A stretch of DNA of 23,268 nt from a virus, in IMG/VR virus record IMGVR_UViG_3300024294_000063, positions 1 through 23,268 of that record; one strand, written 5' to 3'. The position numbers and the translations under genes were made by a program. Under the pieces are notes generated by a model, which did not search any database, had not been told where the DNA came from, and saw only the letters and a program-made list of their open reading frames with translations. Of this stretch, positions 13,621 to 20,784 are shown piece after piece (the first letter of the stretch is position 1; each line of letters begins with the position of its first letter).

Positions 13621-13842
13621 TTAGTCACGATCAAATAACTTCCACAACACTGCTGCAGCGATTAGACCAGTAAGACCAGCTGCACCTAGTTGACCAACTA
13701 TTCCGATTACAGTACCGATTACATCGCCACCTAAGAAAGGAACAGAACCACCGAATACGATTTGTAGAACGATAGCAAGGCCAATTAGCATTACGCCAAT
13801 ATCCATAGCGCCTGAAACGGCACCTTTGATTTTATCTAACAT
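13621..13842 (-). CDS. Small, very hydrophobic membrane protein (73 aa)
   Basis: This 73-residue protein has two long hydrophobic segments, about 15-32 ('IGVMLIGLAIVLQIVFGG') and 41-68 ('VIGTVIGIVGQLGAAGLTGLIAAAVLWKL'), rich in Gly, Ile, Leu and Val, with a basic N-terminus and a charged end ('FDRD'). It is a separate unit: a ~150-base untranslated leader lies upstream and a strong terminator follows. Its codons are less AT-biased than those of its neighbours, which often marks a highly expressed gene. A holin or a virion membrane component is possible, but there is no motif to decide. ATAGGAG precedes the ATG. Confidence 0.75.
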   Translation of the reverse strand: MLDKIKGAVSGAMDIGVMLIGLAIVLQIVFGGSVPFLGGDVIGTVIGIVGQLGAAGLTGLIAAAVLWKLFDRD

Positions 13843-13996
13843 AGTTTTCTCCTATATTTTATTTTTACGTGACCGACCTAATTCTTCGTCATTGCTTCTG
13901 CGATCACATCAGAGCAATTAATTTCTTAACCACTAGTGTATTTAAGTGATTTTTTCCCCTTTTTAACAGTTAAGTTTACTGTTAATAAAATTCTAT
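13843..13996 (-). other. 154-base intergenic leader with inverted repeats
   Basis: No gene is seen here. An 8-bp inverted repeat TTAACAGT/ACTGTTAA (13963-13970 and 13978-13985) with a 7-base loop follows the stop of the 13997 gene; it lacks a T run. Closer to the membrane-protein gene, GCTCTG and CAGAAGC on the minus strand (around 13895-13917) could pair with one bulged base. CTTAAATA (minus strand, 13939-13946 region) loosely resembles a late promoter box. The stretch probably carries the promoter and a structured leader for the 73-residue gene. Confidence 0.45.
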
Positions 13997-14188
13997 TTAA
14001 AAGTCTCCCGACTGTGCATCTAGGTATTCACCTAGTTGATCCGGAGTAGTAATTCCATATCCTGCCCAATGTTCAGGATCAGTAACTAATTTACCAACCC
14101 ACAAATCTGGATCTGCATCCATCATTGCTTGCCCTTTAGCATTGAGCCAGTTAATATATGCAACTAATTTTGTTGTATCTGTTACCAT
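13997..14188 (-). CDS. Small hypothetical protein (63 aa)
   Basis: This 63-residue protein, 'MVTDTTKLVAYINWLNAKGQAMMDADPDLWVGKL...', is acidic and Trp-rich and ends 'YLDAQSGDF'. No family is recognised. I chose the ATG at 14188 because GGAGAG lies four bases upstream and because the promoter -10 box at 14210-14215 sits within the longer frame that would begin at 14218, so the longer form could not be made from this promoter. It is a single-gene unit and probably an early-expressed host-takeover type gene (inference from the promoter). Confidence 0.7.
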   Translation of the reverse strand: MVTDTTKLVAYINWLNAKGQAMMDADPDLWVGKLVTDPEHWAGYGITTPDQLGEYLDAQSGDF

Positions 14189-14209
14189 TCTACTCTCCGT
14201 ATATTTAAT

Positions 14210-14237
14210 ATTATACATAAGTCAACACTATTGTCAA
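14210..14237 (-). promoter_or_regulatory. Sigma70-type promoter for the 63-aa gene
   Basis: TTGACA (14237-14232), a 16-base spacer and TATAAT (14215-14210) are read on the minus strand. It shares the AAAAGGTTGACA context with two other promoters but lacks their palindrome. Instead GTTGAC occurs twice, 12 bases apart (14238-14233 and 14226-14221), and could be a direct-repeat binding site. Confidence 0.8.
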
Positions 14238-14242
14238 CCTTT

Positions 14243-14344
14243 TTACCTGGCTATTTCTGAAATAACCCACAAAATAAACCAAATTATGAAATACCATTTA
14301 ATAAATCTAAAAATTGCAGTCCATATTAAGTCGCTTGTATTCAT
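14243..14344 (-). CDS. Tiny membrane protein (33 aa)
   Basis: A short frame from ATG 14344 to TAA 14243 encodes a single aromatic-rich membrane segment ('AIFRFIKWYFIIWFILWVI') with a few polar residues at each end. Its ATG overlaps the stop of the 60-residue gene as ATGA, which argues for translation by coupling. Without homologues its reality is uncertain. Its function is unknown. Confidence 0.5.
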   Translation of the reverse strand: MNTSDLIWTAIFRFIKWYFIIWFILWVISEIAR

Positions 14345-14523
14345 TTACTTGCTACTTCCACTTGATTATAAAATGTGTGTATTGCATCGTTGGCAAATGT
14401 CATTGCTAGTTTATGTGCTTCAATTTGTTCTTCCAACTTGTGTACTCGCTTTGCTTCAACACTGCTAACAAATGCAAATATAATTGCAAATGTTATTGCT
14501 ACTGCTATGATTATATTTTTCAT
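14341..14523 (-). CDS. Small membrane-anchored coiled-coil protein (60 aa)
   Basis: This 60-residue protein has an N-terminal membrane helix ('NIIIAVAITFAIIFAFVSSV', residues 3-22) followed by a helical, coiled-coil-like stretch ('AKRVHKLEEQIEAHKLAMTFANDAIHTFYNQVE'). This is the layout of inner-membrane spanin subunits, but also of many small phage membrane proteins. The hydrophobic segment ends 'SSVEAK', so it could instead be a cleaved signal. It overlaps the 33-residue ORF by four bases and follows the 95-residue gene by eight bases, in one unit driven from 14849-14877. Confidence 0.65.
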   Translation of the reverse strand: MKNIIIAVAITFAIIFAFVSSVEAKRVHKLEEQIEAHKLAMTFANDAIHTFYNQVEVASK

Positions 14524-14531
14524 ACTATTTC

Positions 14532-14819
14532 CTAGTTAAATGTGATACCAAAAAACTCATTAGCAATACCAATATCTTTTACTGATACTCTATCACAACA
14601 TTTTTCTTCAATACCAAACAAATCATCGCCTGCTGGTATAATATCTTTTACTGCATATTCTAAATGATCAACTGCTGCATCTACTCTGTTCATAGCATCT
14701 TGTAATCCAAATGCTTTTACATAAACATTATCAACATGTGAACATTCTGCATTAATAGGGCGTATTCCAACCATATATGTTGTTTTAAAACTGTTTAAAA
14801 ATACTTTAGAGTTTTTCAT
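14532..14819 (-). CDS. Hypothetical protein (95 aa)
   Basis: This 95-residue protein starts 'MKNSKVFLNSFKTTYMVGIRPINAECSHVDNVYVKAFGLQDAMNRVDAAVDHL' and ends 'DIGIANEFFGITFN'. The strand-helix pattern suggests a small alpha/beta domain. Four cysteines (including the CC pair in 'EKCCDRV') may be chance. No family is recognised. It is the first gene behind a consensus promoter carrying the spacer palindrome, with AAGGAAGG close before the ATG, so strong and regulated expression is likely. Confidence 0.7.
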   Translation of the reverse strand: MKNSKVFLNSFKTTYMVGIRPINAECSHVDNVYVKAFGLQDAMNRVDAAVDHLEYAVKDIIPAGDDLFGIEEKCCDRVSVKDIGIANEFFGITFN

Positions 14820-14848
14820 ATCCTTCCTTTATTGTTTAATATGTATAT

Positions 14849-14877
14849 ATTATAACAAGAGTTCTTGGTTCTGTCAA
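14849..14877 (-). promoter_or_regulatory. Sigma70-type promoter with the same spacer palindrome
   Basis: TTGACA (14877-14872), a 17-base spacer and TATAAT (14854-14849) are read on the minus strand. CAAGAACTCTTG (14867-14856) in the spacer has arms CAAGA/TCTTG and lies at exactly the same distance from the -10 box as the palindrome of the 13515-13543 promoter. The AAAAGGTTGACA context is also the same. The leader to the 14819 ATG is ~22 bases. Confidence 0.85.
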
Positions 14878-14896
14878 CCTTTTGGCCAGCACGAAA

Positions 14897-14915
14897 ACCC
14901 TTATGTAGCAAGGGT
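14897..14915 (-). terminator. Terminator-like hairpin after the 84-aa gene
   Basis: ACCCTT (14897-14902) and AAGGGT (14910-14915) pair around a 7-base loop; on the minus strand the stem is followed by TTTTC. It sits just before the promoter at 14849-14877 and resembles the stronger hairpin at 13560-13593 (CCCTT...AAGGG). The T run is short, so efficiency may be modest. Confidence 0.6.
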
Positions 14916-14956
14916 CTTAAATTTATTTTAATTTATTTTGGTTTTTTTAGGCTATT

Positions 14957-15211
14957 TTAGCCCCAATCTTTGAAATCACCGTCGTTTTCGTTGTCAAGAT
15001 AACCGGCTTCGTATGCTCTAATCTCTGCATCTGTCATATCACATTCTTCAATTCTGTTACTATTATGTGTATCAGCAGTATAATAATGTGGTCTACAACC
15101 TCGTCTATAGTAACTGTCGGCACCACCTCTGTCATAAGGACCGCCGTGTCTCTTATCCCATTCAGATAGTTTATCTAACTTTGTTTGTATATCGTGTCCT
15201 AGTGTTACCAT
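14957..15211 (-). CDS. Hypothetical protein (84 aa), Tyr/Arg/Gly/Asp-rich
   Basis: This 84-residue protein follows the DNA polymerase stop by one base (TAATATG). It begins 'MVTLGHDIQTKLDKLSEWDKRHGGPYDRGGADSYYRRG' and ends 'YEAGYLDNENDGDFKDWG'. It has a short helix, then a low-complexity Gly/Arg/Tyr stretch and an acidic tail. A TTG four codons earlier would overlap the polymerase; the ATG at 15211 is preferred. A small hairpin GGCTA/TAGCC overlaps the stop codon but is followed by A, not T. Its function is unknown; by position it is the last gene of the replication operon. Confidence 0.65.
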   Translation of the reverse strand: MVTLGHDIQTKLDKLSEWDKRHGGPYDRGGADSYYRRGCRPHYYTADTHNSNRIEECDMTDAEIRAYEAGYLDNENDGDFKDWG

Positions 15212-15212
15212 A

Positions 15213-17906
15213 TTAAAACTCAAACAAACTGTTAAAATTACTCTTAGCCGCTGCTTTATCTAAATCCCACTTTAACACACTAAGTAAGTTTTCTAATTTT
15301 TTACTAACCACTACGTTTTCCATATGATCATCATCAAATGGCAAGTCTAAAAACCACTGCGGAAGCCTTGTTTCATCTGTAGGATAACCTACACTTGTCA
15401 TTCCAAGTGGATTGTCTTTTAGTCTGCAAACAACAGTTTTCATACCATCAACAATTTCATTAGCATAGTTATCACTGTTAATCTCTCTTAACTTGTTCCA
15501 GTTAAGTGCAGCAGTAACATGCCCTGGCATTGCTGGTTTCTTAATGTCACCTGTTGTTTTGTTATTGTTGTGTGCTATTTTACGATCTCTTTCAAACTTC
15601 TTCATTTTGCCTTTATACGAAGTTAGGTTGTTAACACGCTTTGGAGAACCTTTTTCCCAACTAGGTTTTTCTCTGTATTCTTTACGGAATTCAACAATTT
15701 TATCAAGTATCTCTTGTTCTTCAGCACCCGTAAGTACTTCAAGCAATACATCTTTTAAAAAGTCTTGCATCCAAGGTGGTGTATCACTACGCTTTAGATC
15801 TAAGCCCATTGCTTTAATATAACCTGCTTTGCCGTCTACATCTTCTCGTTTACCTTCGTTGTCAACTACTAACATTGCATAACGCTTCTTTGTAATAAAC
15901 AAACCTGCACTACCTACCATTTCTCTACCAGCGGCAATAATTGTACCCAAGTCTAGTGTAGTATGAAATGTTCTACTCATAAAGCCAGGAAACGTTTTGT
16001 TTACTTCTTCGCATATTGCATCATAATAACTAATGATAGTATCAACATCCCAATTAATTTCTTTGTTTTTAATTTGATCTTTTAGCATAGGATACGAACT
16101 AAAATATGTAGAATCTGTATCACCATATACAATTGCTTTACCCTGATGATCATATTCGCCTGCAATAATCTTATTAAGCTCTGCGGCCATATGTTTAGCA
16201 ATACAACGACCAGTAAGTGTTGTACTTTGTCCTAGTCTACTGTCAAAGAATCTACTGCCAGGATTAAGTAACGCACCATACAAACTGTTCAAGTTAATCT
16301 TTTTAACCAACTGTCGTTTATCCCAAAACGCAAACTTATCTCCACCTTCTGCTCTAGCATCACGAGCCTTTGCTTGCAGTTCTTTACGCTCTGCATACCA
16401 ACGCTCTAGTAATCCAGGAATAATACCTTTTTTCTCATATGTAAAGATTGTACCATTAGCACTAATAATCCAAGGTTGTCCACTGTTAAACACAATTTCA
16501 TATATCTCTGCGCCAGTGGCTTCAAAACTAGTTCCATCCTCAAAGTCTAAGTGTAGCAATTCGTCAATGTTCTTATCCATTACAAGTTCATACTCTTGAC
16601 AAGCAAACTTTCCTTCCCATGCTTCAGCAACTGTACGAGCCTTTTGAATCATGTCTTTTGTGTAAGTGTGTCGCACTTGCCCAATAATAGTTTCAGTACT
16701 CATATTACAACTACGAATAATACTAGGATACAGTGAGTTCAAGTCAATACTTCCAACCCATTTGTGCATACCTTTTTTAGGTGTTGCAACGTAGGCACCT
16801 GCGGCTTGTGTTGAATCTCTGTCGTAACGCTTGTCAGGAACAATTAAGCCTTTAGTGTGTGCTTCGTTAATAATTGCTTGGTCTGTTTGTGCAACCGCAC
16901 CCATTGTTGTTTGTAGCAACACTGTGTTAGAATGTGCTAACACATTTGCTAAGTCAATAAACTGTAGCTTCTTGTCTAAGTTTACAAGCAAGTCAACATC
17001 TTGTCTTGAATAAGCAATAAACTTTTCAAAGTCATTGTTGTATAGTTGATCTAGTGTACCTTCGTAATCTACTTTGCGATCACCTAACTCATATTCACCA
17101 ATTGCATCTAGAGAATAACTGTGCATTTCGTGATATGTATACTTTCTATACAATTGCATATAGTCCATGTGTACACGACCATGTAAATCATATGTTTGTT
17201 GCTCTGCTCCAAAACGCTCAAACTTTCGTTCTTTGGGAAGCATGTCCCATAAACAGAACTTGCGTGTGTGACTTTTACTCATTACCCTAGATACTCTGTT
17301 TACAAGATACGGAATATCAAAGCCTTCACTGTTCCAACCTGTTAAAATATCTGCATCATCTATTAAGTCTAAAAACGCTTCAAGCATTTCTCGTTCTGTA
17401 TTAAACAGAATAGTATTCTCAAACTTATTAGTAACAGTTTCTGCTTCTTCAAATGTCATAGTTTTAGGACCAATAGCAAGACAAATTGTTGCATTCATCC
17501 AACTGTTGTGCAAACTAATTGCCGTTACAGCATTGAAAGGATCTTCGGGTGGAGCAAACCCTACTTCTTTGTTAAAGTCTGTCTCAATATCAAAGAAACA
17601 AACATTTAGTTCTGGAACTGATTGTGGATCATAATTCTCTGCGAATGTTTTAAAAATAACATTTACATCACTTTCATACAAGCCTTTGTGTCCATGTATC
17701 TTTTTCTCAGTGTTAAACTTTTTGCTTGTGTTACACACAATGCGTTCTAGCTTCTCACCAAAGATACTTGTAAATTTACCTTTAGGGTCTTTGTAATAAA
17801 ATGTGTACTTGGCAGGAATTTCTCTGAATTCTCTTTTGCCGTTGATTCGTTCTACAACTTGTACAATGTCTTTGTTTTTATCGTGGTGTGCGTCTACGTA
17901 GCTCAT
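15213..17906 (-). CDS. 43: Family B DNA polymerase, T4 gp43 type
   Basis: The 897 residues are almost the length of T4 gp43 (898). The 3'-5' exonuclease domain has 'FFDIETD' (Exo I, Asp106/Glu108), 'GWNSEGFDIPYL' (Exo II, about 190-201) and 'YSRQDVDLL' (Exo III, about 300-308). The polymerase domain has 'DLNSLYPSIIRSCNMS' (motif A, near 390-404), 'KKINLNSLYGALLN' (motif B) and 'VYGDTDSTYFS' (motif C with both catalytic aspartates). The short C-terminal 'FNSLFEF' resembles the sliding-clamp binding tail of gp43. It replicates the phage genome with high fidelity. The ATG overlaps the radical SAM stop as ATGA. All key residues are present and there is no intron, intein or split. Confidence 0.97.
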   Translation of the reverse strand: MSYVDAHHDKNKDIVQVVERINGKREFREIPAKYTFYYKDPKGKFTSIFGEKLERIVCNTSKKFNTEKKIHGHKGLYESDVNVIFKTFAENYDPQSVPELNVCFFDIETDFNKEVGFAPPEDPFNAVTAISLHNSWMNATICLAIGPKTMTFEEAETVTNKFENTILFNTEREMLEAFLDLIDDADILTGWNSEGFDIPYLVNRVSRVMSKSHTRKFCLWDMLPKERKFERFGAEQQTYDLHGRVHMDYMQLYRKYTYHEMHSYSLDAIGEYELGDRKVDYEGTLDQLYNNDFEKFIAYSRQDVDLLVNLDKKLQFIDLANVLAHSNTVLLQTTMGAVAQTDQAIINEAHTKGLIVPDKRYDRDSTQAAGAYVATPKKGMHKWVGSIDLNSLYPSIIRSCNMSTETIIGQVRHTYTKDMIQKARTVAEAWEGKFACQEYELVMDKNIDELLHLDFEDGTSFEATGAEIYEIVFNSGQPWIISANGTIFTYEKKGIIPGLLERWYAERKELQAKARDARAEGGDKFAFWDKRQLVKKINLNSLYGALLNPGSRFFDSRLGQSTTLTGRCIAKHMAAELNKIIAGEYDHQGKAIVYGDTDSTYFSSYPMLKDQIKNKEINWDVDTIISYYDAICEEVNKTFPGFMSRTFHTTLDLGTIIAAGREMVGSAGLFITKKRYAMLVVDNEGKREDVDGKAGYIKAMGLDLKRSDTPPWMQDFLKDVLLEVLTGAEEQEILDKIVEFRKEYREKPSWEKGSPKRVNNLTSYKGKMKKFERDRKIAHNNNKTTGDIKKPAMPGHVTAALNWNKLREINSDNYANEIVDGMKTVVCRLKDNPLGMTSVGYPTDETRLPQWFLDLPFDDDHMENVVVSKKLENLLSVLKWDLDKAAAKSNFNSLFEF

Positions 17907-19105
17907 TCTTTAATCCAATATTTCTCTAGTTCGGGTATATACTTAATTATACTTGTTTTTCTGTGTTTGTCAAGAATATCTATAGTTTTACAAAACAATT
18001 TCCAGTCATCTTCGTCTTGTTTTGTACGTGGTGTTCTCAAGTGATCTACTATCATATTAAGTCTTGATTCTTTGCCAAACTTTTGTTCTATTTCGTCTGC
18101 TAACTTATTTTTATATTCAATATCTGGATGTACAGATATACTTAAATATTTTGGCCCTGTTAGTGGGCTATTAAAATTAAATCCAATATCTTGCTTGGGT
18201 ACAAATGTTTCTAACCAAGTTATATAATCACTTATGTTATATACATTCATTAATTGTGGTGTATATGCAATTGACACTGTTAAGTGTTGATTATAATCTT
18301 TAATTCTATCTTGTATATCAGTTCCTTTGTACTTGCCAAACGGTATGCTTGGTCTTATATATTCGTATAAATTATTTACACCATCCATGCTTACAACCAA
18401 TGTAGAATTTAATGTTTTTATCTTTTCAAAGTATGCTTTGTCAACTAATGTAAGATTTGTTATTATTTTTAGTTTGCCTTTGTAGTTATGTTCTATTAAC
18501 TTATCAACTAGGTATTTGAATTGTGGCATATAAAAAGGTTCGCCGCCACTTACATCTATTAATTCTGTTTTAAGTATAACATCTAAGTTGTCATCTATAA
18601 AACTTATAGGTAACCCATACTCTCTATTTTTTGGATTGAAAACTACTTGGCTTACTTCTTCTTGAGTTAAATTATCTTCAATTACTTTTATATCTTTGTA
18701 CCAACCTGTACTTCTGTGTGGGCTACACATTGTACATCGTAAATTACATGCATTACTAAAATCTACTTTAAACTTTTTAATTTGTTGTTCTAGATTAGTA
18801 AAATCTACATTATTGTTTAGGTCTGATTTGTATTGAATCCAGTTATTGTAACGCATACTTGAATCTGCATACTGTTCTGATTTCTCGCATAGTTGGCACC
18901 CTGATGGCCAAATGTTATTGAGTGTTTGTTGTCTTGCTAATTTATAGTCCGGTCCATTAAATGTATCGCTAAATTTTACATCTTTTATATGTCCAACGAA
19001 CCCTTTGTGTACACAACAAAATCCTATTCTGCCTTCCTGGTCAACATGGACTTCTGTCCAAGGACTTATACAAAAGGTATTTGTAGGAGACGTTTTATTT
19101 TGCAA
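17903..19105 (-). CDS. Radical SAM enzyme with N-terminal auxiliary cysteines (twitch/SPASM-like)
   Basis: The core has 'CNLRCTMC' (CxxxCxxC at about 120-127, binding the SAM [4Fe-4S] cluster) and 'VSGGEPFYMPQF' (GGEP motif, binding the SAM amino group). Before it, 'TFCISPW' (Cys12), 'GFCC' (Cys30/31) and 'CQLC' (Cys70/73) form the N-terminal cysteine set seen in radical SAM enzymes with an extra twitch/SPASM-like cluster. Such enzymes often modify peptides; the substrate here is unknown. The start is likely TTG at 19105, because AAGGAG lies nine bases before it; a frame extended to TTG 19156 would overlap the methyltransferase by 62 bases and lacks a properly spaced ribosome site. It sits between a DNA methyltransferase and the DNA polymerase. 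Confidence 0.8.
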   Translation of the reverse strand: MQNKTSPTNTFCISPWTEVHVDQEGRIGFCCVHKGFVGHIKDVKFSDTFNGPDYKLARQQTLNNIWPSGCQLCEKSEQYADSSMRYNNWIQYKSDLNNNVDFTNLEQQIKKFKVDFSNACNLRCTMCSPHRSTGWYKDIKVIEDNLTQEEVSQVVFNPKNREYGLPISFIDDNLDVILKTELIDVSGGEPFYMPQFKYLVDKLIEHNYKGKLKIITNLTLVDKAYFEKIKTLNSTLVVSMDGVNNLYEYIRPSIPFGKYKGTDIQDRIKDYNQHLTVSIAYTPQLMNVYNISDYITWLETFVPKQDIGFNFNSPLTGPKYLSISVHPDIEYKNKLADEIEQKFGKESRLNMIVDHLRTPRTKQDEDDWKLFCKTIDILDKHRKTSIIKYIPELEKYWIKE

Positions 19106-20216
19106 AAACGTATACTCCTTCCCACTTTTGTCTGCCTTCTTTACGATCGTTACCAACTCCAGGTCGTGTACTTAGTAACATTTTTATTGTGTTGGTATGC
19201 TTGAATCCAATCTTTTCAGCAGTTTCAATCCAACGGTCTACAACTAAGATAGGTTCTTTTTGTCCATATGTTTTATAGTCTGCAATGTTTGTTGCAAATA
19301 TTCCATCACTGTTTAATCCATTGTATATGTTTTGCATTGTTGGTACTGCATAACCTTCAAACCATTGATCAAGGTTGTCAAACTCTACCATGCATTGCGT
19401 AGGTTCATCACTGTACTTTTCTAAGTTAAAATAAGGCGGGCTACTAAATGCCAAGTCAATATCTTCGCATTGATAATCTTGACTTGTGCTACAATATAAT
19501 TCATTGTCTTTTCCAGGCCCGCCTAGTAATTCATTTAAGTATTCTAAATAAGCAAATGTTTCTGTATTAGGATCTGTTCCAATATAAGTGTAGTTCATAT
19601 TACTTGCACTTACTCCTAGTAGTCTGCCACCGAATCCCATACTGTAATCATATACTCTGCCCCACATAACAGGACACAAATGTTCTACAATACTTCTGGC
19701 ATGTTGAGCTTTGAAGTTAGTAACATTTTCACCAGTAACTAATTCTAATGCAGTTCTCAATGACATTGGGTACACAAGTTTGTTACTGTCTCTGAATTCA
19801 AAACAAATACGTATTGCTCTTTTAAGTTTTTTCTCATCTAGGAATCTATCACGTAAACTATTTGAACCTCTGCCTTTTGGTTCGGCAGTCATCATATTAG
19901 GAAACAAAAATCTTCCAATAGAAGAACCTGCGTTATTACCTAGTCCTTGCACATTGTCTGTTACATGATTATAGCCTCTGCTTTTAAAGTGCTTGAGCTC
20001 ATCAATCATTCCTTGTTCTGTAAAGTATGTGATTGGAACAAGATTTACACTACGATATAAATCATAGACTTCTTGTATTGTTTGTTCTGGATTTGCGTAG
20101 TATACTTCTTTGGTATAAGTATCAAACTTATCGTACAAGTGTTCATAGCCTGTAAACTTATCTAAGTCACTTGTATTGTTGTTTATGCCCCAAATTGCAT
20201 TTATCTTATCAATCAA
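19095..20216 (-). CDS. DNA methyltransferase (SPPY-type, probable N4-cytosine or N6-adenine)
   Basis: This 373-residue protein carries the catalytic 'FSSPPYFN' (about 257-264), the SPPY form usual in N4-cytosine enzymes and seen in some adenine enzymes. 'DYSMGFGGRLLG' (about 190-201) fits the SAM-binding FxGxG motif and 'IGTDPNTET' (about 212-220) the following acidic strand. Motif I precedes motif IV. The first ~185 residues are unlike common methyltransferases and may hold target recognition. No partner nuclease gene is adjacent, so it is probably a solitary phage enzyme that protects or marks phage DNA. The start codon is TTG at 20216 with GGGG eight bases before it; no ATG or GTG lies nearby. 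Confidence 0.8.
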   Translation of the reverse strand: MIDKINAIWGINNNTSDLDKFTGYEHLYDKFDTYTKEVYYANPEQTIQEVYDLYRSVNLVPITYFTEQGMIDELKHFKSRGYNHVTDNVQGLGNNAGSSIGRFLFPNMMTAEPKGRGSNSLRDRFLDEKKLKRAIRICFEFRDSNKLVYPMSLRTALELVTGENVTNFKAQHARSIVEHLCPVMWGRVYDYSMGFGGRLLGVSASNMNYTYIGTDPNTETFAYLEYLNELLGGPGKDNELYCSTSQDYQCEDIDLAFSSPPYFNLEKYSDEPTQCMVEFDNLDQWFEGYAVPTMQNIYNGLNSDGIFATNIADYKTYGQKEPILVVDRWIETAEKIGFKHTNTIKMLLSTRPGVGNDRKEGRQKWEGVYVFAK

Positions 20217-20218
20217 AA

Positions 20219-20527
20219 CTATGCCCCAAAGTAATAGTTTAATAATCCAGTAAAGATTAATGTAACTAGCACACCATTTAGAAATACCAATGCCCTATCG
20301 TGCCATAACATACCAACCCAAAACCAACCTATAGTTCCAAATAATCCAAACCATAAATCTACTTGTGGTATTGTTCCTGTTGCTCTGGCCGTTGTTGCTA
20401 TTAGTATTAATAGTACTGAAATCCACTTGACATACCAGGATAAATCACCCTTGGGTGTTATCTTTTTAAATACCCTGGTGCTGTCAAGTTCTTTTATCTT
20501 GTCATTGAGTTTCTTGCGTTGTTCCAT
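20219..20527 (-). CDS. Small membrane protein with basic N-terminus
   Basis: This 102-residue protein has a charged, helical N-terminus (residues 1-28) followed by hydrophobic segments at about 32-49 ('VKWISVLLILIATTARA'), 57-74 ('LWFGLFGTIGWFWVGML') and 80-98 ('LVFLNGVLVTLIFTGLLNYYF'), so probably three membrane helices. No family is recognised. The ATG overlaps the dsbA-like stop as TAATG. The position between DNA-binding and DNA-modifying genes gives no clear hint of role; membrane anchoring of replication or a host-interaction role can only be guessed. Confidence 0.7.
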   Translation of the reverse strand: MEQRKKLNDKIKELDSTRVFKKITPKGDLSWYVKWISVLLILIATTARATGTIPQVDLWFGLFGTIGWFWVGMLWHDRALVFLNGVLVTLIFTGLLNYYFGA

Positions 20528-20784
20528 TAATCAGGTCGTCCAATGCTTTCAAGTATAGTTTCAAGTGTATCAAAGTCATCTCTATGCTTGTGTAGTTCGC
20601 CCTTGTATGCTACCTTAATAGCTTTGTTAATGATTGCAGGCTTAATGCCCATTTCTTCTGCGATATGCTTTACAGTATCTCGTAGTCCTTCATTAAGTGT
20701 TTCCACTTCCTGACTTACTTGGATACCTTCTTGTATCAAAGTCTTAAGTTTTGCAATATCGTCTTGGTTAAATGTAATGCTCAT
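20527..20784 (-). CDS. dsbA: DsbA-like small double-stranded DNA-binding protein
   Basis: This 85-residue protein is helical and charged, with 'IAKLKTLIQEGIQVSQEVETLNEGLRDTVKHIAEEMGIKPAIINKAIKVAYKGELHKHRDDF'. The order 'helix / ...AEEMGIKP..... KAIKVA' agrees with the DsbA family of T4-like phages, which bind double-stranded DNA and are linked to late transcription in T4. T4 DsbA has 89 residues, close to this length. It leads the replication operon behind the promoter at 20814-20842, with AGGAG seven bases before the ATG. The identification rests on overall resemblance without a sharp motif. Confidence 0.65.
   Translation of the reverse strand: MSITFNQDDIAKLKTLIQEGIQVSQEVETLNEGLRDTVKHIAEEMGIKPAIINKAIKVAYKGELHKHRDDFDTLETILESIGRPD

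Noticed and set aside
14142-14468. 108-codon plus-strand frame over the small-gene block
   Set aside because: It runs antisense through a promoter and three minus-strand genes, lacks a ribosome site and has no recognisable domain.
14957-14985. GGCTA/TAGCC hairpin near the stop of the 84-residue gene as a terminator
   Set aside because: On the coding strand the stem is followed by A residues, not T, so it does not fit a rho-independent terminator; the hairpin at 14897-14915 is the better candidate.
17859-18044. Plus-strand frame at the polymerase/radical SAM junction
   Set aside because: It is antisense to two clearly identified genes and shows no independent coding evidence.
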